Made by a program: the position numbers and the translations under genes
Origin: CAVYWD01 sp963772225
GTDB taxonomy: Bacteria > Myxococcota > Myxococcia > Myxococcales > UBA5297
Direction of reading: 5' to 3'
Assembly: GCA_963772225.1 (NCBI GenBank)
Contig: CAVYWD010000001.1
Span: 1,302,001-1,366,000 of the forward strand
Length of the DNA: 64,000 bases
Notes under the pieces: generated by a model
Seen by the model: the letters and a program-made list of their open reading frames with translations, nothing else
The model's database searches: none
What the model was told of the DNA's origin: nothing
In this document: piece after piece, positions 9,247 to 17,614 of the stretch
Layout of the letters: each line of letters opens with the position of its first letter
Numbering within the stretch: the stretch's first letter is position 1

Positions 9247-9621
9247 CTAGGCCGCGAGCACCTTGGAGGCGGGCCGGATGACCTTCTTCTGGTCGGACTC
9301 GCGCTCCAGGGTCAGAAGGCCCTTCTTGCTGTCGATCGCGACGACCTTGGCGTCGAACGTGCCGCGGCCCTGGCGATACTGAACGCGCTGGCCCTCGCTG
9401 AACTTACCGACCGTCTCGACGGACGCGGCGGCGCCGCGCGAGGCCGCCGGCCGACGGCCTCGCCGCTGGGGCGCAACGGTCACGACCTCGGCGCTGGAAG
9501 CCTTGCCGCCCGCGAACTCGACGAGGCTCGCCAGCGCCTCGCGGTAGGGCGCGAGCGCCTCGTGAACTTCCTTTGCGACCAGGATGCGAATGGCTTCGGC
9601 GAAAGCAGGCTTGTTCGACAT
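9247..9621 (-). CDS. Small conserved-looking protein with a Tudor/KOW-like C-terminal segment
   Basis: A 124-residue protein with a good ribosome site (AAGAGGAG 5 nt before ATG). The N-terminal third is acidic and helical (AEAIRILVAKEVHEAL). The middle is a basic, Ala/Arg-rich linker (QRRGRRPAASRGAAAS). The C-terminal 50 residues (GQRVQYRQGRGTFDAKVV, then ID and a KKGLLTLERESDQKKVIRPA tail) have the strand pattern of small Tudor/KOW-like barrels. It may bind nucleic acid, but I do not recognise a named family. It is monocistronic as far as can be seen. Confidence 0.7.
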   Translation of the reverse strand: MSNKPAFAEAIRILVAKEVHEALAPYREALASLVEFAGGKASSAEVVTVAPQRRGRRPAASRGAAASVETVGKFSEGQRVQYRQGRGTFDAKVVAIDSKKGLLTLERESDQKKVIRPASKVLAA

Positions 9622-9698
9622 GGTTGCTCCTCTTCTCGTGTTTTGGTGCGAGGTTCTCGCGGGGATGTGAGCCGCTGGAAATGCCGTGGGCCGAGGTT

Positions 9699-9714
9699 TG
9701 GATTCTCGAATCCA
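9699..9714. repeat. Quasi-palindromic site, copy 1
   Basis: TGGATTC-TC-GAATCCA, 7-bp arms. Its core GATTCTCGAATC recurs in inverted orientation at 9900-9911. Candidate binding site. Confidence 0.35.
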
Positions 9715-9897
9715 TCAGGCTTACGCGGCCGTTTATCAGACTGACCGCGAAAGCGCAAATGTTATTCCTGTCGGCGCCTTTGGCGGGTCGCGCGACACCC
9801 GCGAGCCGAAATGACGATCTGCGGACGATGGCGCCAAAGACCAGCGCGCATCGCATTGCCACCCCCTGAGATTCGGCCCGAGGCAGGATTGGCACTC

Positions 9898-9913
9898 CCG
9901 ATTCGAGAATCGG
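9898..9913. repeat. Quasi-palindromic site, copy 2
   Basis: CCGATTC-GA-GAATCGG, 7-bp arms. The 12-bp core is the reverse complement of the core at 9701-9712. Confidence 0.35.
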
Positions 9914-10712
9914 TCGCCGCTCGGAAGCCCGCAAGGCCGACAATGGCGGACCGCCCATCTTCGGTTCGAGCCCGACGCTCGAGGGTGCGCTCGTTGTCCA
10001 CGGGCCTTTGTACCAGGTTTCGCCTTTCGATGCGCCCGCCAGATTGCCTCCCGGGGGCCTGGGCGAGCGCGCGACGCGGACGAATCGAGCCGATGCGGGC
10101 CCTTTCGAACGGAAACTGGCATTGGGGGACGCCTCTGGTCTCCCGTCCTACATCTCTTCGTGAACGCCCGCGAGGAGCTTGTGCTACCTACGAGCCGGGA
10201 AATTCAATGTTCCGGGCCGGGCGGGCCCCTTCAAGGCGCATGGAGCGAATACGGAGCGGCCCAGCGCTGCTACCGGCAAAAATGGCATCGCCTCGGGTTC
10301 TATCGTTTGCTCCCAAGCTCGCTCATCGGGCGCACCCGCTCGCCCCCCCCAGCGCGGACAATCGCCCTCGGAGAAAGCCTGGCGCAGGCTCTTCGACCCG
10401 CCGTCGTTCCTCGATTGCGCCGCCCAAGGAACGTTTGGCGGCAGGCGGTCCGGCGATGACGCCGGGCGAGCTCTCGGAGAGGTCGGCCGGCCTGCCGCTC
10501 GGGAGCGCGGCGAGGGTGGAGCCGTCTGAGGCCATCGGGTGGTCGTCCGCCCTCCGCTGCTTCCCCTGTCGCGGGCGCCATGGCGGCCCGAACGAGCGAC
10601 GCGACGACGCCCGCCATCCCATGCGAGACTTCCGCCGTCTTTTCGGGCACGAGAGCTCGAGCGGCACAGCCTTCAAGACCTTCCCCCAGCGAAACCTGAG
10701 GAGTCCTTAGGA

Positions 10713-11888
10713 ATGAAGAAGCGGCGAATCGGAATCCTTACCGGCGGCGGCGACGTGCCGGGTTTGAACTCGGTCATCAAGAGCGTCGTCTTCCGCGGCT
10801 CGGAGCACGGGCTTTCGGTCGTGGGCATCCGCAAGGGCTTCGAGGGCCTCACCCATGTCGACCTGGACGACCCGGTCAGCAAGGGGAAGTACATCGTCGA
10901 CCTGGACCGCGAGAATTGCCGCACCATCGACCGCAGCGGCGGCACGGTGCTCCACACCAGCCGGACCAGCCCCAGCAACATCAAGCGCCTTCCGCCCCAC
11001 CTCGAAGGCAAGGACGTGCCCGTGCGAACCGGGGCCGACGGGCCCGTCTACGACCTTTCCCAGGTGGTGCTCGACAACCTCGCGCGGCTCGGGGTCGACT
11101 CGCTGATCACCATCGGAGGAGACGGCACCCTCACCTCCTCGGCGCGCCTGAGGGAGCTCGGGTTCAACGTCGTCGGCATCCCCAAGACCATGGACAACGA
11201 CGTCCAGTCCACCGAGTACTGCATCGGCTTCTCCACGGCCATCACCCGCGCGTCCGACGCCATCGAGCGGCAGCGGACCACCGTCGGCTCGCATGAGCGC
11301 GTGGGCATCTTCCGCGTCTTCGGGCGGGACGCCGGCTTCACCGCGCTCTACACCGCCCACGTCACCTCCAATCGCTGCGTCATCCCGGAATACAAGGTCA
11401 ACCTCGAAAGGCTCATCGAGCTGCTCCTCACCGAAAAGCGCGAGAACCCCAGCGGCTACGTGCTGGTGGTCCTTTCCGAAGGCGCGTCCTGGGAGGGCTA
11501 CACCGTGCGCGAGGTCGGCGAGCCCGACTCGTTCGGGCGGCGCAAGAAGGCGAGCATCGCCGAGGCGCTCTCCGACGAGATCAAGCGGCGCTCGGGCGAA
11601 GAGACCATCGTCTCCGACCTCACCTACGACCTGCGCTCCGGCGACCCCGACTTCTTGGACAAGCTGGTGGCCTCGACCTTCGGCACCATGGCGCTCGACG
11701 CCATTCTCGACGGGGCCGCGGGCGTCATGTCCGCCATCGTGAACGGGCACTACGACCTCGTGCCCATCCCGAATCCGAAGCTGGGGCCGCGCCGCGTCGA
11801 CGTGGCTTCCTTGTACAACACCGAGCGGTATCGGCCGCTCTACGCCAATAAGCGAGGAATGCCGATCTTCCTCAGCCGAATCGGCTAA
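10713..11888 (+). CDS. Phosphofructokinase (6-phosphofructokinase family)
   Basis: The product has 391 residues and converts fructose-6-phosphate to the 1,6-bisphosphate in glycolysis. Visible motifs are the nucleotide-binding start TGGGDVPGLN (about residue 8), GGDGT (about 135-139), PKTMDND (about 157-163, with the catalytic Asp pair) and GRDAG (near 207). The Gly in GGDGT is typical of ATP-using enzymes, while the Lys in PKTMDND is typical of the PPi-dependent/mixed clade, so the phosphoryl donor is ambiguous. ATG at 10713 was chosen because the protein start MKKRRIGILTGG aligns with the family and GGAG lies about 10 nt upstream. It is a single-gene unit with a hairpin after the stop. Confidence 0.93.
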   Translation: MKKRRIGILTGGGDVPGLNSVIKSVVFRGSEHGLSVVGIRKGFEGLTHVDLDDPVSKGKYIVDLDRENCRTIDRSGGTVLHTSRTSPSNIKRLPPHLEGKDVPVRTGADGPVYDLSQVVLDNLARLGVDSLITIGGDGTLTSSARLRELGFNVVGIPKTMDNDVQSTEYCIGFSTAITRASDAIERQRTTVGSHERVGIFRVFGRDAGFTALYTAHVTSNRCVIPEYKVNLERLIELLLTEKRENPSGYVLVVLSEGASWEGYTVREVGEPDSFGRRKKASIAEALSDEIKRRSGEETIVSDLTYDLRSGDPDFLDKLVASTFGTMALDAILDGAAGVMSAIVNGHYDLVPIPNPKLGPRRVDVASLYNTERYRPLYANKRGMPIFLSRIG

Positions 11889-11910
11889 TCGACTCCCAAC
11901 AAGGAGTCGA
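11889..11910 (+). terminator. Hairpin just after the phosphofructokinase stop
   Basis: Perfect 8-bp arms TCGACTCC and GGAGTCGA with a CAACAA loop begin at the base after the TAA. No T-run follows, so termination strength is uncertain. Confidence 0.5.
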
Positions 11911-12041
11911 GTGATGTCCGCGCCTTCGCCGGCGCTCCTTCAACACGCCGATGGCGCGAGGACCCCGGTCGCCGGGCGCAATGGCCGCGCTCTTCGACGC
12001 GGGTCGGCTTCCGCGCGCCCTGGGCGGTTTCGCAGCGCGCG

Positions 12042-13139
12042 CTACCGCAGCGCGACGGCCTTCCCGTCGGCGTCGAAGAGGCTGCCGCTGTTCTCGGACG
12101 GGCGGAAGCCGACCTCCTCGTTCGCCTTGAGCCCGGCGCGCGCGGGGCCCTGGAGCTTGGCGGCGATGATCTGGTCCGAGCTGGCGAGCTTGCCGTAGAC
12201 GACGGTCGCGTCCCCCAGCTCCTCGACGAGGTCCACCTTGGCGCGCAGCCCTTCCTCGGGCTTGCAGAGCTGGAGGTGCTCCGGGCGTAGCCCGAGGGTG
12301 AGCTTGCCGCCGGGGAGCGCGGCGTCGCTCTTGGCGCCGATGGTGAGCTTCCCGGCCTGCCCCACCGCGAGGGTGAGCTCGTCGCCCTGGCGGCTCGCGG
12401 GAGCGGCGTCCAGGAAGTTCATCTTGGGCGAGCCGAGAAAGCCGGCGACGAACAGGTTGGCCGGGCGGTCGTAGAGGTCGAGCGGCCGGCCCACTTGCTC
12501 CACCCTGCCGCCGTTCAAGACCGCGATCCGGTCGCCGAGGGTCATGGCCTCGACCTGATCGTGGGTGACGTAGATCATGGTCGAGCCCAGCTCCTCGTGG
12601 AGCTTGGAGAGCTGAATGCGCATCTGGACGCGGAGCGCGGCGTCCAGGTTCGAGAGCGGCTCGTCGAAAAGGAACACCTTCGGCTTGCGCACGATGGCGC
12701 GCCCGATGGCGACGCGCTGGCGCTGGCCGCCGGAGAGCTCGCGCGGGGTGCGGTCGAGGAGGTGGGAGATTTGCAGGATCTCGGCGGCCCGGCCGACCCG
12801 CGCCTTGATCTCGTCCTTGGGCCGGCCGGCCAGCTTCAAGCTGAAGCCCATGTTCTGGGCCACGGTCATATGCGGGTAGAGGGCGTAGCTCTGGAACACC
12901 ATGGCCGTGCCGCGCTTGGCGGGCGGGATGTCGTTGGCGCGCTCGTCGCCGATGAAGACGTCCCCGGCGCTGGCCTCCTCCAGGCCCGCGATGATTCGCA
13001 AGAGCGTCGATTTCCCGCAGCCCGAAGGTCCGACGAAGACCATGAATTCGCCGTCAGCGACCTCCAAATTCACGCCGTGGAGCACCTTCGCGCCGTCGTC
13101 GAACGACTTCACGATTCCGGTGAGCCTCACGTTCGCCAC
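12042..13139 (-). CDS. MalK/UgpC/MsiK-type sugar ABC transporter ATPase
   Basis: A 365-residue ATPase with Walker A GPSGCGKST (about residues 37-45), signature LSGGQ (135-139), Walker B VFLFDEP (155-161) and the C-terminal OB-type (MalK/TOBE) regulatory domain from about 240. The start is GTG at 13139, with GGAGGT 4 nt upstream. It is divergent from the LacI gene, with an operator between them. The ABC operon at 19150-22138 has a binding protein and two permeases but no ATPase, so this gene most likely energises that importer. MsiK-type ATPases can serve several sugar importers, so sharing is possible. Confidence 0.92.
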   Translation of the reverse strand: MANVRLTGIVKSFDDGAKVLHGVNLEVADGEFMVFVGPSGCGKSTLLRIIAGLEEASAGDVFIGDERANDIPPAKRGTAMVFQSYALYPHMTVAQNMGFSLKLAGRPKDEIKARVGRAAEILQISHLLDRTPRELSGGQRQRVAIGRAIVRKPKVFLFDEPLSNLDAALRVQMRIQLSKLHEELGSTMIYVTHDQVEAMTLGDRIAVLNGGRVEQVGRPLDLYDRPANLFVAGFLGSPKMNFLDAAPASRQGDELTLAVGQAGKLTIGAKSDAALPGGKLTLGLRPEHLQLCKPEEGLRAKVDLVEELGDATVVYGKLASSDQIIAAKLQGPARAGLKANEEVGFRPSENSGSLFDADGKAVALR

Positions 13140-13361
13140 AGTCACCTCCGTCGGAGCGCCGCGCTCGACTTTTCGAGCTGCGCCGCAGCCGCTCCTTCGT
13201 CGAGCGCTCTTCGAGCTGCGAGAATTCGGACGCCGGGGCGGTGGACGATAACGCCCGAGGCCGGATCCGTCGACTGCTCGGCGGGCGCGCGCACGGCCTT
13301 TGCTCAGGGTCCAACGGCCGCGAACGCCCTTGACAAACCAAGCGAGCGAGCGCTTCACTGA

Positions 13362-13377
13362 ACGTAAGCGGTTACGT
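13362..13377. promoter_or_regulatory. LacI-family operator in the divergent promoter region
   Basis: ACGTAAGCGGTTACGT has perfect 6-bp arms (ACGTAA/TTACGT) around GCGG, the form of LacI/GalR-family operators. It lies 19 bp before the LacI start at 13396 and about 225 bp from the ATPase start. A TTGACA at 13330-13335 on the plus strand could be a -35 element, which would place the operator downstream of the promoter, fitting repression. No second copy was noticed before the receptor gene. Confidence 0.6.
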
Positions 13378-13395
13378 GCACGAGGTGACAGTATC

Positions 13396-14458
13396 TTGGC
13401 GACCCGGTCCACCATCTACGAAGTGGCCAAGCGCTGTGGCGTTTCCACCGCCACGGTATCGCGGGTGGTGCACGACGGCATCGGCTATTCGCAGGCCACG
13501 CGCCAGAAAGTCCTCGATGCGGCCTCGGAGCTGGGCTGGGTGCCGAGCGGCCCAGCGCGCGGCCTCGCCATCCGGAAGACGGGTATCGTCGGCCTGCTCT
13601 TCCCGGACCTGGCGGCCTCCGGCGAGGCCGACGAGGAGTCCCCGCTGTACATCGACCAGGTGATCCGCGGCGCCGAGCGGGCCGCGACGGCCGCCGGGGC
13701 CGCAGTGCTCATCGCCGCCACCCGCGGGACGGGCCGGACGTTGGCCTTCTCGGTAGCCGGCCAGGTCGACGGCCTCGTCGTTCTCGCCCGCAGCCTCCCG
13801 GACCGAGACATCAAGACGCTGTCGCGCAGCGTGCCCATCGTCATGCTCGCCCCTCGCTCGAAGCACGCCCGCCTCGCCCACGTCGGGGTCGACAACCGGG
13901 GAGGCATGCGCGAGCTGACGGAGCACCTCCTGGTCGAGCACGAGCTCACGCGGCTCGCCTTCGTCGGGGGCCCCGCCAGCTCACCCGACTCCCAGGAGCG
14001 ATTCGCCGGATTCTGCTCCGCGTTGAAGAAGGCCGGCCTCCCCGAGCCCACCCAGCCCGCGGCGGACGGCGGCTTCACCGAGGCGGGCGGCGCCCGGGCC
14101 ATGCTGACGATCTCTGGCTGGCCGCCGGCGGCCGCAGGTCGTCGTATTCGGCAACGACGAGATGGCCCTGGGCGGCCTCGCAGTCCTGCGCGAGGCGGGG
14201 CTGAAGGTGCCCTCCGACATCGCCGTCACCGGGTTCGACGACATCGGCATGGCCCGCCGCGTCCTGCCGCCGCTCACCACCGTGAAGCAGCCGATGCGCG
14301 AGCTCGGGCAGCAGGCAGTGCGGCTCCTTCTCGACCGGATCGCGGAGCCGTCTCCCCGGCACCAGGCGGTGGTCCTGCCCACGCAGCTGGTCGTTCGGCG
14401 AAGCTGCGGCTGCTCCGATCGTTCTGTTGACGGCGCTCTGCAGAGCGTTGCGAAATAG
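13396..14458 (+). pseudogene. LacI-family transcriptional regulator, frameshifted
   Basis: The N-terminus is a classical LacI helix-turn-helix (YEVAKRCGVSTATVSRVV) followed by the sugar-binding domain (GIVGLLFPDL, VDGLVVLARS). Start is TTG 13396 with GAGG 10 nt upstream. The frame is correct up to about 14110 (GGARAML) and then shifts. The homologous C-terminal part (VVVFGNDEMALGGLAVLREA, then GFDDIGMARR and the SCGC tail) lies in the next frame from about 14118 to 14458. One inserted base, or two lost, in 14105-14120 explains it. It is either a sequencing error or a real inactivation. Restored, the protein would be about 353 residues and would control the glucan locus. Confidence 0.85.
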
Positions 14459-14525
14459 CGGCTCTCTGCCACGAGCGCCCTCGGAGTGGAAGTCAAACGA
14501 GCAGCGGACCCGTTCGGGGGCAATC

Positions 14526-17500
14526 ATGCGTCGTGCGCAGAGGTTCGGAAGCCGAGCTGCGGCAGCGGCACTCGCGCTATTGGTGGCTGGAGCTGCCCAT
14601 GCCCAGCTCAGCAGCGCCACCATCCAAGGCAAGATTCGAAGCGGCGGGGCTGCAGCACCCGCCGGCCTGAGCGTGGCGGCCGTCAACAAGGAGTCCGGAT
14701 TCGTCTATAAGTCCGCGACGCTTTCGGACGGCAGCTACGCCATCACGGGGCTGCCCCCCGGCGTCTACGAGCTCCGAGTCTCGGAATCGAACGGCTCCGC
14801 GACGAGCGAGCCTCTGACGCTGGCGGTCGGCGACAGCGCCGCGGTCGACTTGACCCTGACCAAGGTGGCCGAGGCGCCGACGGAGATCGTGATCAAAGGC
14901 TCACGGCAGCGCATGGCGGTGAAGACCTCGGAAATGGGCACCAATGTCTCGCCCAAGATGATCGAGGCCATGCCGCAGGCCACGCACAATTTTCTGTCTT
15001 CGGTGGATCTCGCGCCCGGCATGGTGTTCGAGCAAGGCCAAGGCACCGGATATACCTCCATCCATTCGGGAGGACAAGTCAGCGACGGCGTCAACGTCTT
15101 CATCGATGGGATAGGCCAGAAGAACAACGTCCTAACGGGCGGCGTCCCCGGTCAGGACTCGAGTCGCGGCAACCCGTTCCCGCAATCTGCAATCCAGGAG
15201 TACAAAGTCATCACCCAGAACTACAAGGCCGAGTTCGACCAAGTTGGCTCCGCGGCGATCACGGCCGTGACGAAGTCCGGCACCAACGAGCTCCACGGCG
15301 ACGTCTACTACGATCGCACCGAGACCGGCTGGCGCGCCATGACTCCGTACGAGAACGATCAGAATAGACTCGGCACGACGCTCTTGCCCTCGAGCAAGGA
15401 AGAGTTCGGCTTCAGCCTGGGCGGCGCCATCAAACCCGACGTCGTTCACTTCTTCATCGCCTATGACGGAAAGAACATCAACGACTCCAAACAGCTGGGC
15501 CCTTCCCCCAAAGAGCTCGCGCTAATGCCCGCAACACTGGGGCTTGTCCCCTCGATCGCGAACCAGCGTGGCACCTTTGTTGAACCCTTCTCTGAGCACC
15601 TCATCTTCGCCAAGGTTGACGCGCAGCTCGCCGAAAACAAGAAGCTCACGGCCAGCATGAAACTGCGCTTCGAAGCCGACCATCTCCTCGAGGATAACAC
15701 CTTAAGCGCCCCCGGAAACGACAAGACCCGAACCAACGACAATCACCGCTTCGATGTGGTGCACGATTGGGACCTCGGCTCCGGTTGGAAATCCCAGACG
15801 AAGGCAGGCTACCAGTGGACCCGCTGGAGCCCTCATTCGAGCTCGGACCAGACTGAGGTCAAGTACTACTTCACCACTACGACTCCGCTTCTCTTGGCCG
15901 GCGCGCAGGAGGTGCTCTCGACCGGCGGCTCACCCGACATTCAGGACAAGAGGCAGAGCGGCGTCACCGTCGCGCAGGACTTCACGTTCTCTGGGCTCGT
16001 AGGCAACCTCTTCAAAGGCGGCGTCAGGGTCAACGTCCTGAACTACGACATGAGCCAAGGATCGACCGTCCCGGTGGTCCAGACGCTGGTCGACCCTACC
16101 ACCGGCTTGGCATACTACGATGCAGGGGCGGGCCAATGCACGGGAACGAACCTTGCCTCCAATGGGCTGGCCAGCGATCAATGCAAGATCACCCCGGCGG
16201 CGTCGGGGCTCCAGTGGAACACCAGCAACACCCAGATTGGCCTTTATGTGCAGGACGACTGGGAGGTTCTCCGCAACCTGCAGCTCAACCTCGGCGTGCG
16301 CTGGGACGTCGAGACCAATATGCTGAACAACAGCTACGTGACGCCTGACAATGTCATGGCCTCTATGAACAAGCTCGACACCCGAACGTTCGCCGGCGAG
16401 ACCGCGACCCCAGGCCAGACCTATGCGGATTCACTCGCCAAGGGCGGCATCAACATTGCCGACTACATCTCCAACGGCCACAACCGCTCGCCGTACCTCG
16501 GAGCCATCGCCCCTCGGGCCGGCTTCTCGTGGGATGCCTTGGGCGACAAGAACACGGTCGTGTTCGGCGGATTCGGTCGCTCCTATGACCGAACCATCGC
16601 CGATCGAGCGTATGGCGGCGAACTTTCGCACAACATTGCTGGCCAGGAGATGGACCTCATCCGGAACGGCACCAGCAAGATGACGTACAGCGATCAATTC
16701 GGCCTCGGCGTTCGCCAGGCCATATTCGACTGGAATCTCGAGGCTGCCGTGACCCAGCTCGAGACCCATAACCAGTTTGAGTATTTCCAGGGGGCCCGCG
16801 ATCTCAACGGCGGATATGGCGGAGCCTACAACTGGACGAACGTCAACTGGGGGCTTACGGTAGACAATCGGTTCCTCGTCCTCGGCGATTTCGTCGGCCA
16901 GTCACGCACCCGAAGCGTCAGTGTGAAGCTCGAGAAGCCTTATACGAAGGCCTCCGGATGGTCGGTCGCCATGGTCTATACTTACAGCGACGCGGTGACC
17001 ACCGAGGGGGAGTGGAGCCCTGACACCGCCTATGACTGGTGGTACAGCAGGCCCGGAATGCAGCAGACTTGGCACCCGAACACCCTCATCGATCCGCACC
17101 GCCTCGTTATCGCCGCAATGACGGACAAGGTCATCCCTTGGGGCTTCATGCTCTCGGGCAAATTCATCTACGGCAGCGGCGCCCCGCAGAAAGTCTGGGG
17201 CTGCCCCACCTCCACCGACGGCTCCACCTGCTCCGACGCAAACGGAGGCCCCGTCCTCATCAAGGCGAACAACCCCGACTTCAAGCAGCTCGACCTCAGT
17301 TTGGCCAAGAGATTTGGTTCTGGCGTCGGAGGCTTCACGATTCGGGCCGACGTCCTCAATCTCTTCAACTGGGTGAACTACAACTACGGTTCGGGCATCA
17401 GCGCCGGCAATAAGGCCGCCCCTGGGCAGCCCACCAACCGCTACGGTTTGTCCAACATGACCGTCAACACGCCCGAGACGACCCTGCGCGGACCGCCGCG

Positions 17501-17534
17501 CACCGTGAAGGTCGCCGCCAGCTACAACTTCTAG
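14526..17534 (+). CDS. TonB-dependent outer membrane receptor with N-terminal carboxypeptidase-like domain
   Basis: A 1002-residue outer membrane protein. A signal peptide (about residues 1-27, ending AAHAQ) is followed by a CarboxypepD_reg-like beta-sandwich (about 30-115; DGSYAITGLPPGVYELRV), a plug domain (about 125-260; GQVSDGVNVFIDGIGQ) and a 22-strand barrel rich in Tyr, Asn and Asp. The chain ends TVKVAASYNF, the C-terminal Phe used for BAM-dependent insertion. The layout matches Oar/SusC-like receptors that import oligosaccharides with TonB energy. ATG at 14526 gives the signal peptide, with GGGGG upstream. It sits between the regulator and the endoglucanase, so it probably brings the glucan into the periplasm. 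GC is somewhat lower than in its neighbours. Confidence 0.9.
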   Translation: MRRAQRFGSRAAAAALALLVAGAAHAQLSSATIQGKIRSGGAAAPAGLSVAAVNKESGFVYKSATLSDGSYAITGLPPGVYELRVSESNGSATSEPLTLAVGDSAAVDLTLTKVAEAPTEIVIKGSRQRMAVKTSEMGTNVSPKMIEAMPQATHNFLSSVDLAPGMVFEQGQGTGYTSIHSGGQVSDGVNVFIDGIGQKNNVLTGGVPGQDSSRGNPFPQSAIQEYKVITQNYKAEFDQVGSAAITAVTKSGTNELHGDVYYDRTETGWRAMTPYENDQNRLGTTLLPSSKEEFGFSLGGAIKPDVVHFFIAYDGKNINDSKQLGPSPKELALMPATLGLVPSIANQRGTFVEPFSEHLIFAKVDAQLAENKKLTASMKLRFEADHLLEDNTLSAPGNDKTRTNDNHRFDVVHDWDLGSGWKSQTKAGYQWTRWSPHSSSDQTEVKYYFTTTTPLLLAGAQEVLSTGGSPDIQDKRQSGVTVAQDFTFSGLVGNLFKGGVRVNVLNYDMSQGSTVPVVQTLVDPTTGLAYYDAGAGQCTGTNLASNGLASDQCKITPAASGLQWNTSNTQIGLYVQDDWEVLRNLQLNLGVRWDVETNMLNNSYVTPDNVMASMNKLDTRTFAGETATPGQTYADSLAKGGINIADYISNGHNRSPYLGAIAPRAGFSWDALGDKNTVVFGGFGRSYDRTIADRAYGGELSHNIAGQEMDLIRNGTSKMTYSDQFGLGVRQAIFDWNLEAAVTQLETHNQFEYFQGARDLNGGYGGAYNWTNVNWGLTVDNRFLVLGDFVGQSRTRSVSVKLEKPYTKASGWSVAMVYTYSDAVTTEGEWSPDTAYDWWYSRPGMQQTWHPNTLIDPHRLVIAAMTDKVIPWGFMLSGKFIYGSGAPQKVWGCPTSTDGSTCSDANGGPVLIKANNPDFKQLDLSLAKRFGSGVGGFTIRADVLNLFNWVNYNYGSGISAGNKAAPGQPTNRYGLSNMTVNTPETTLRGPPRTVKVAASYNF

Positions 17535-17614
17535 CTTCGACCGCGGTTCCGCCGCGCCCGCGCAGGTGCCCGGCGGGTCGCCGGCGCGGGCTCGGCGGTC
17601 CTCGCCCTAAACCC

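Larger units (their letters stand above)
9622..10712. other. Gene-poor region of about 1.1 kb
   Basis: No frame here reads like protein; the longest open frame (9811-10710, plus) is Arg/Pro-rich and lacks domains. It contains two inverted copies of a 12-bp motif (9701-9712 and 9900-9911). The right end must hold the phosphofructokinase promoter. Confidence 0.5.

Noticed and set aside
9811..10710. A 299-residue open frame upstream of phosphofructokinase
   Set aside because: Composition is Arg/Pro/Ser-rich without structure; it looks like chance openness at high GC.
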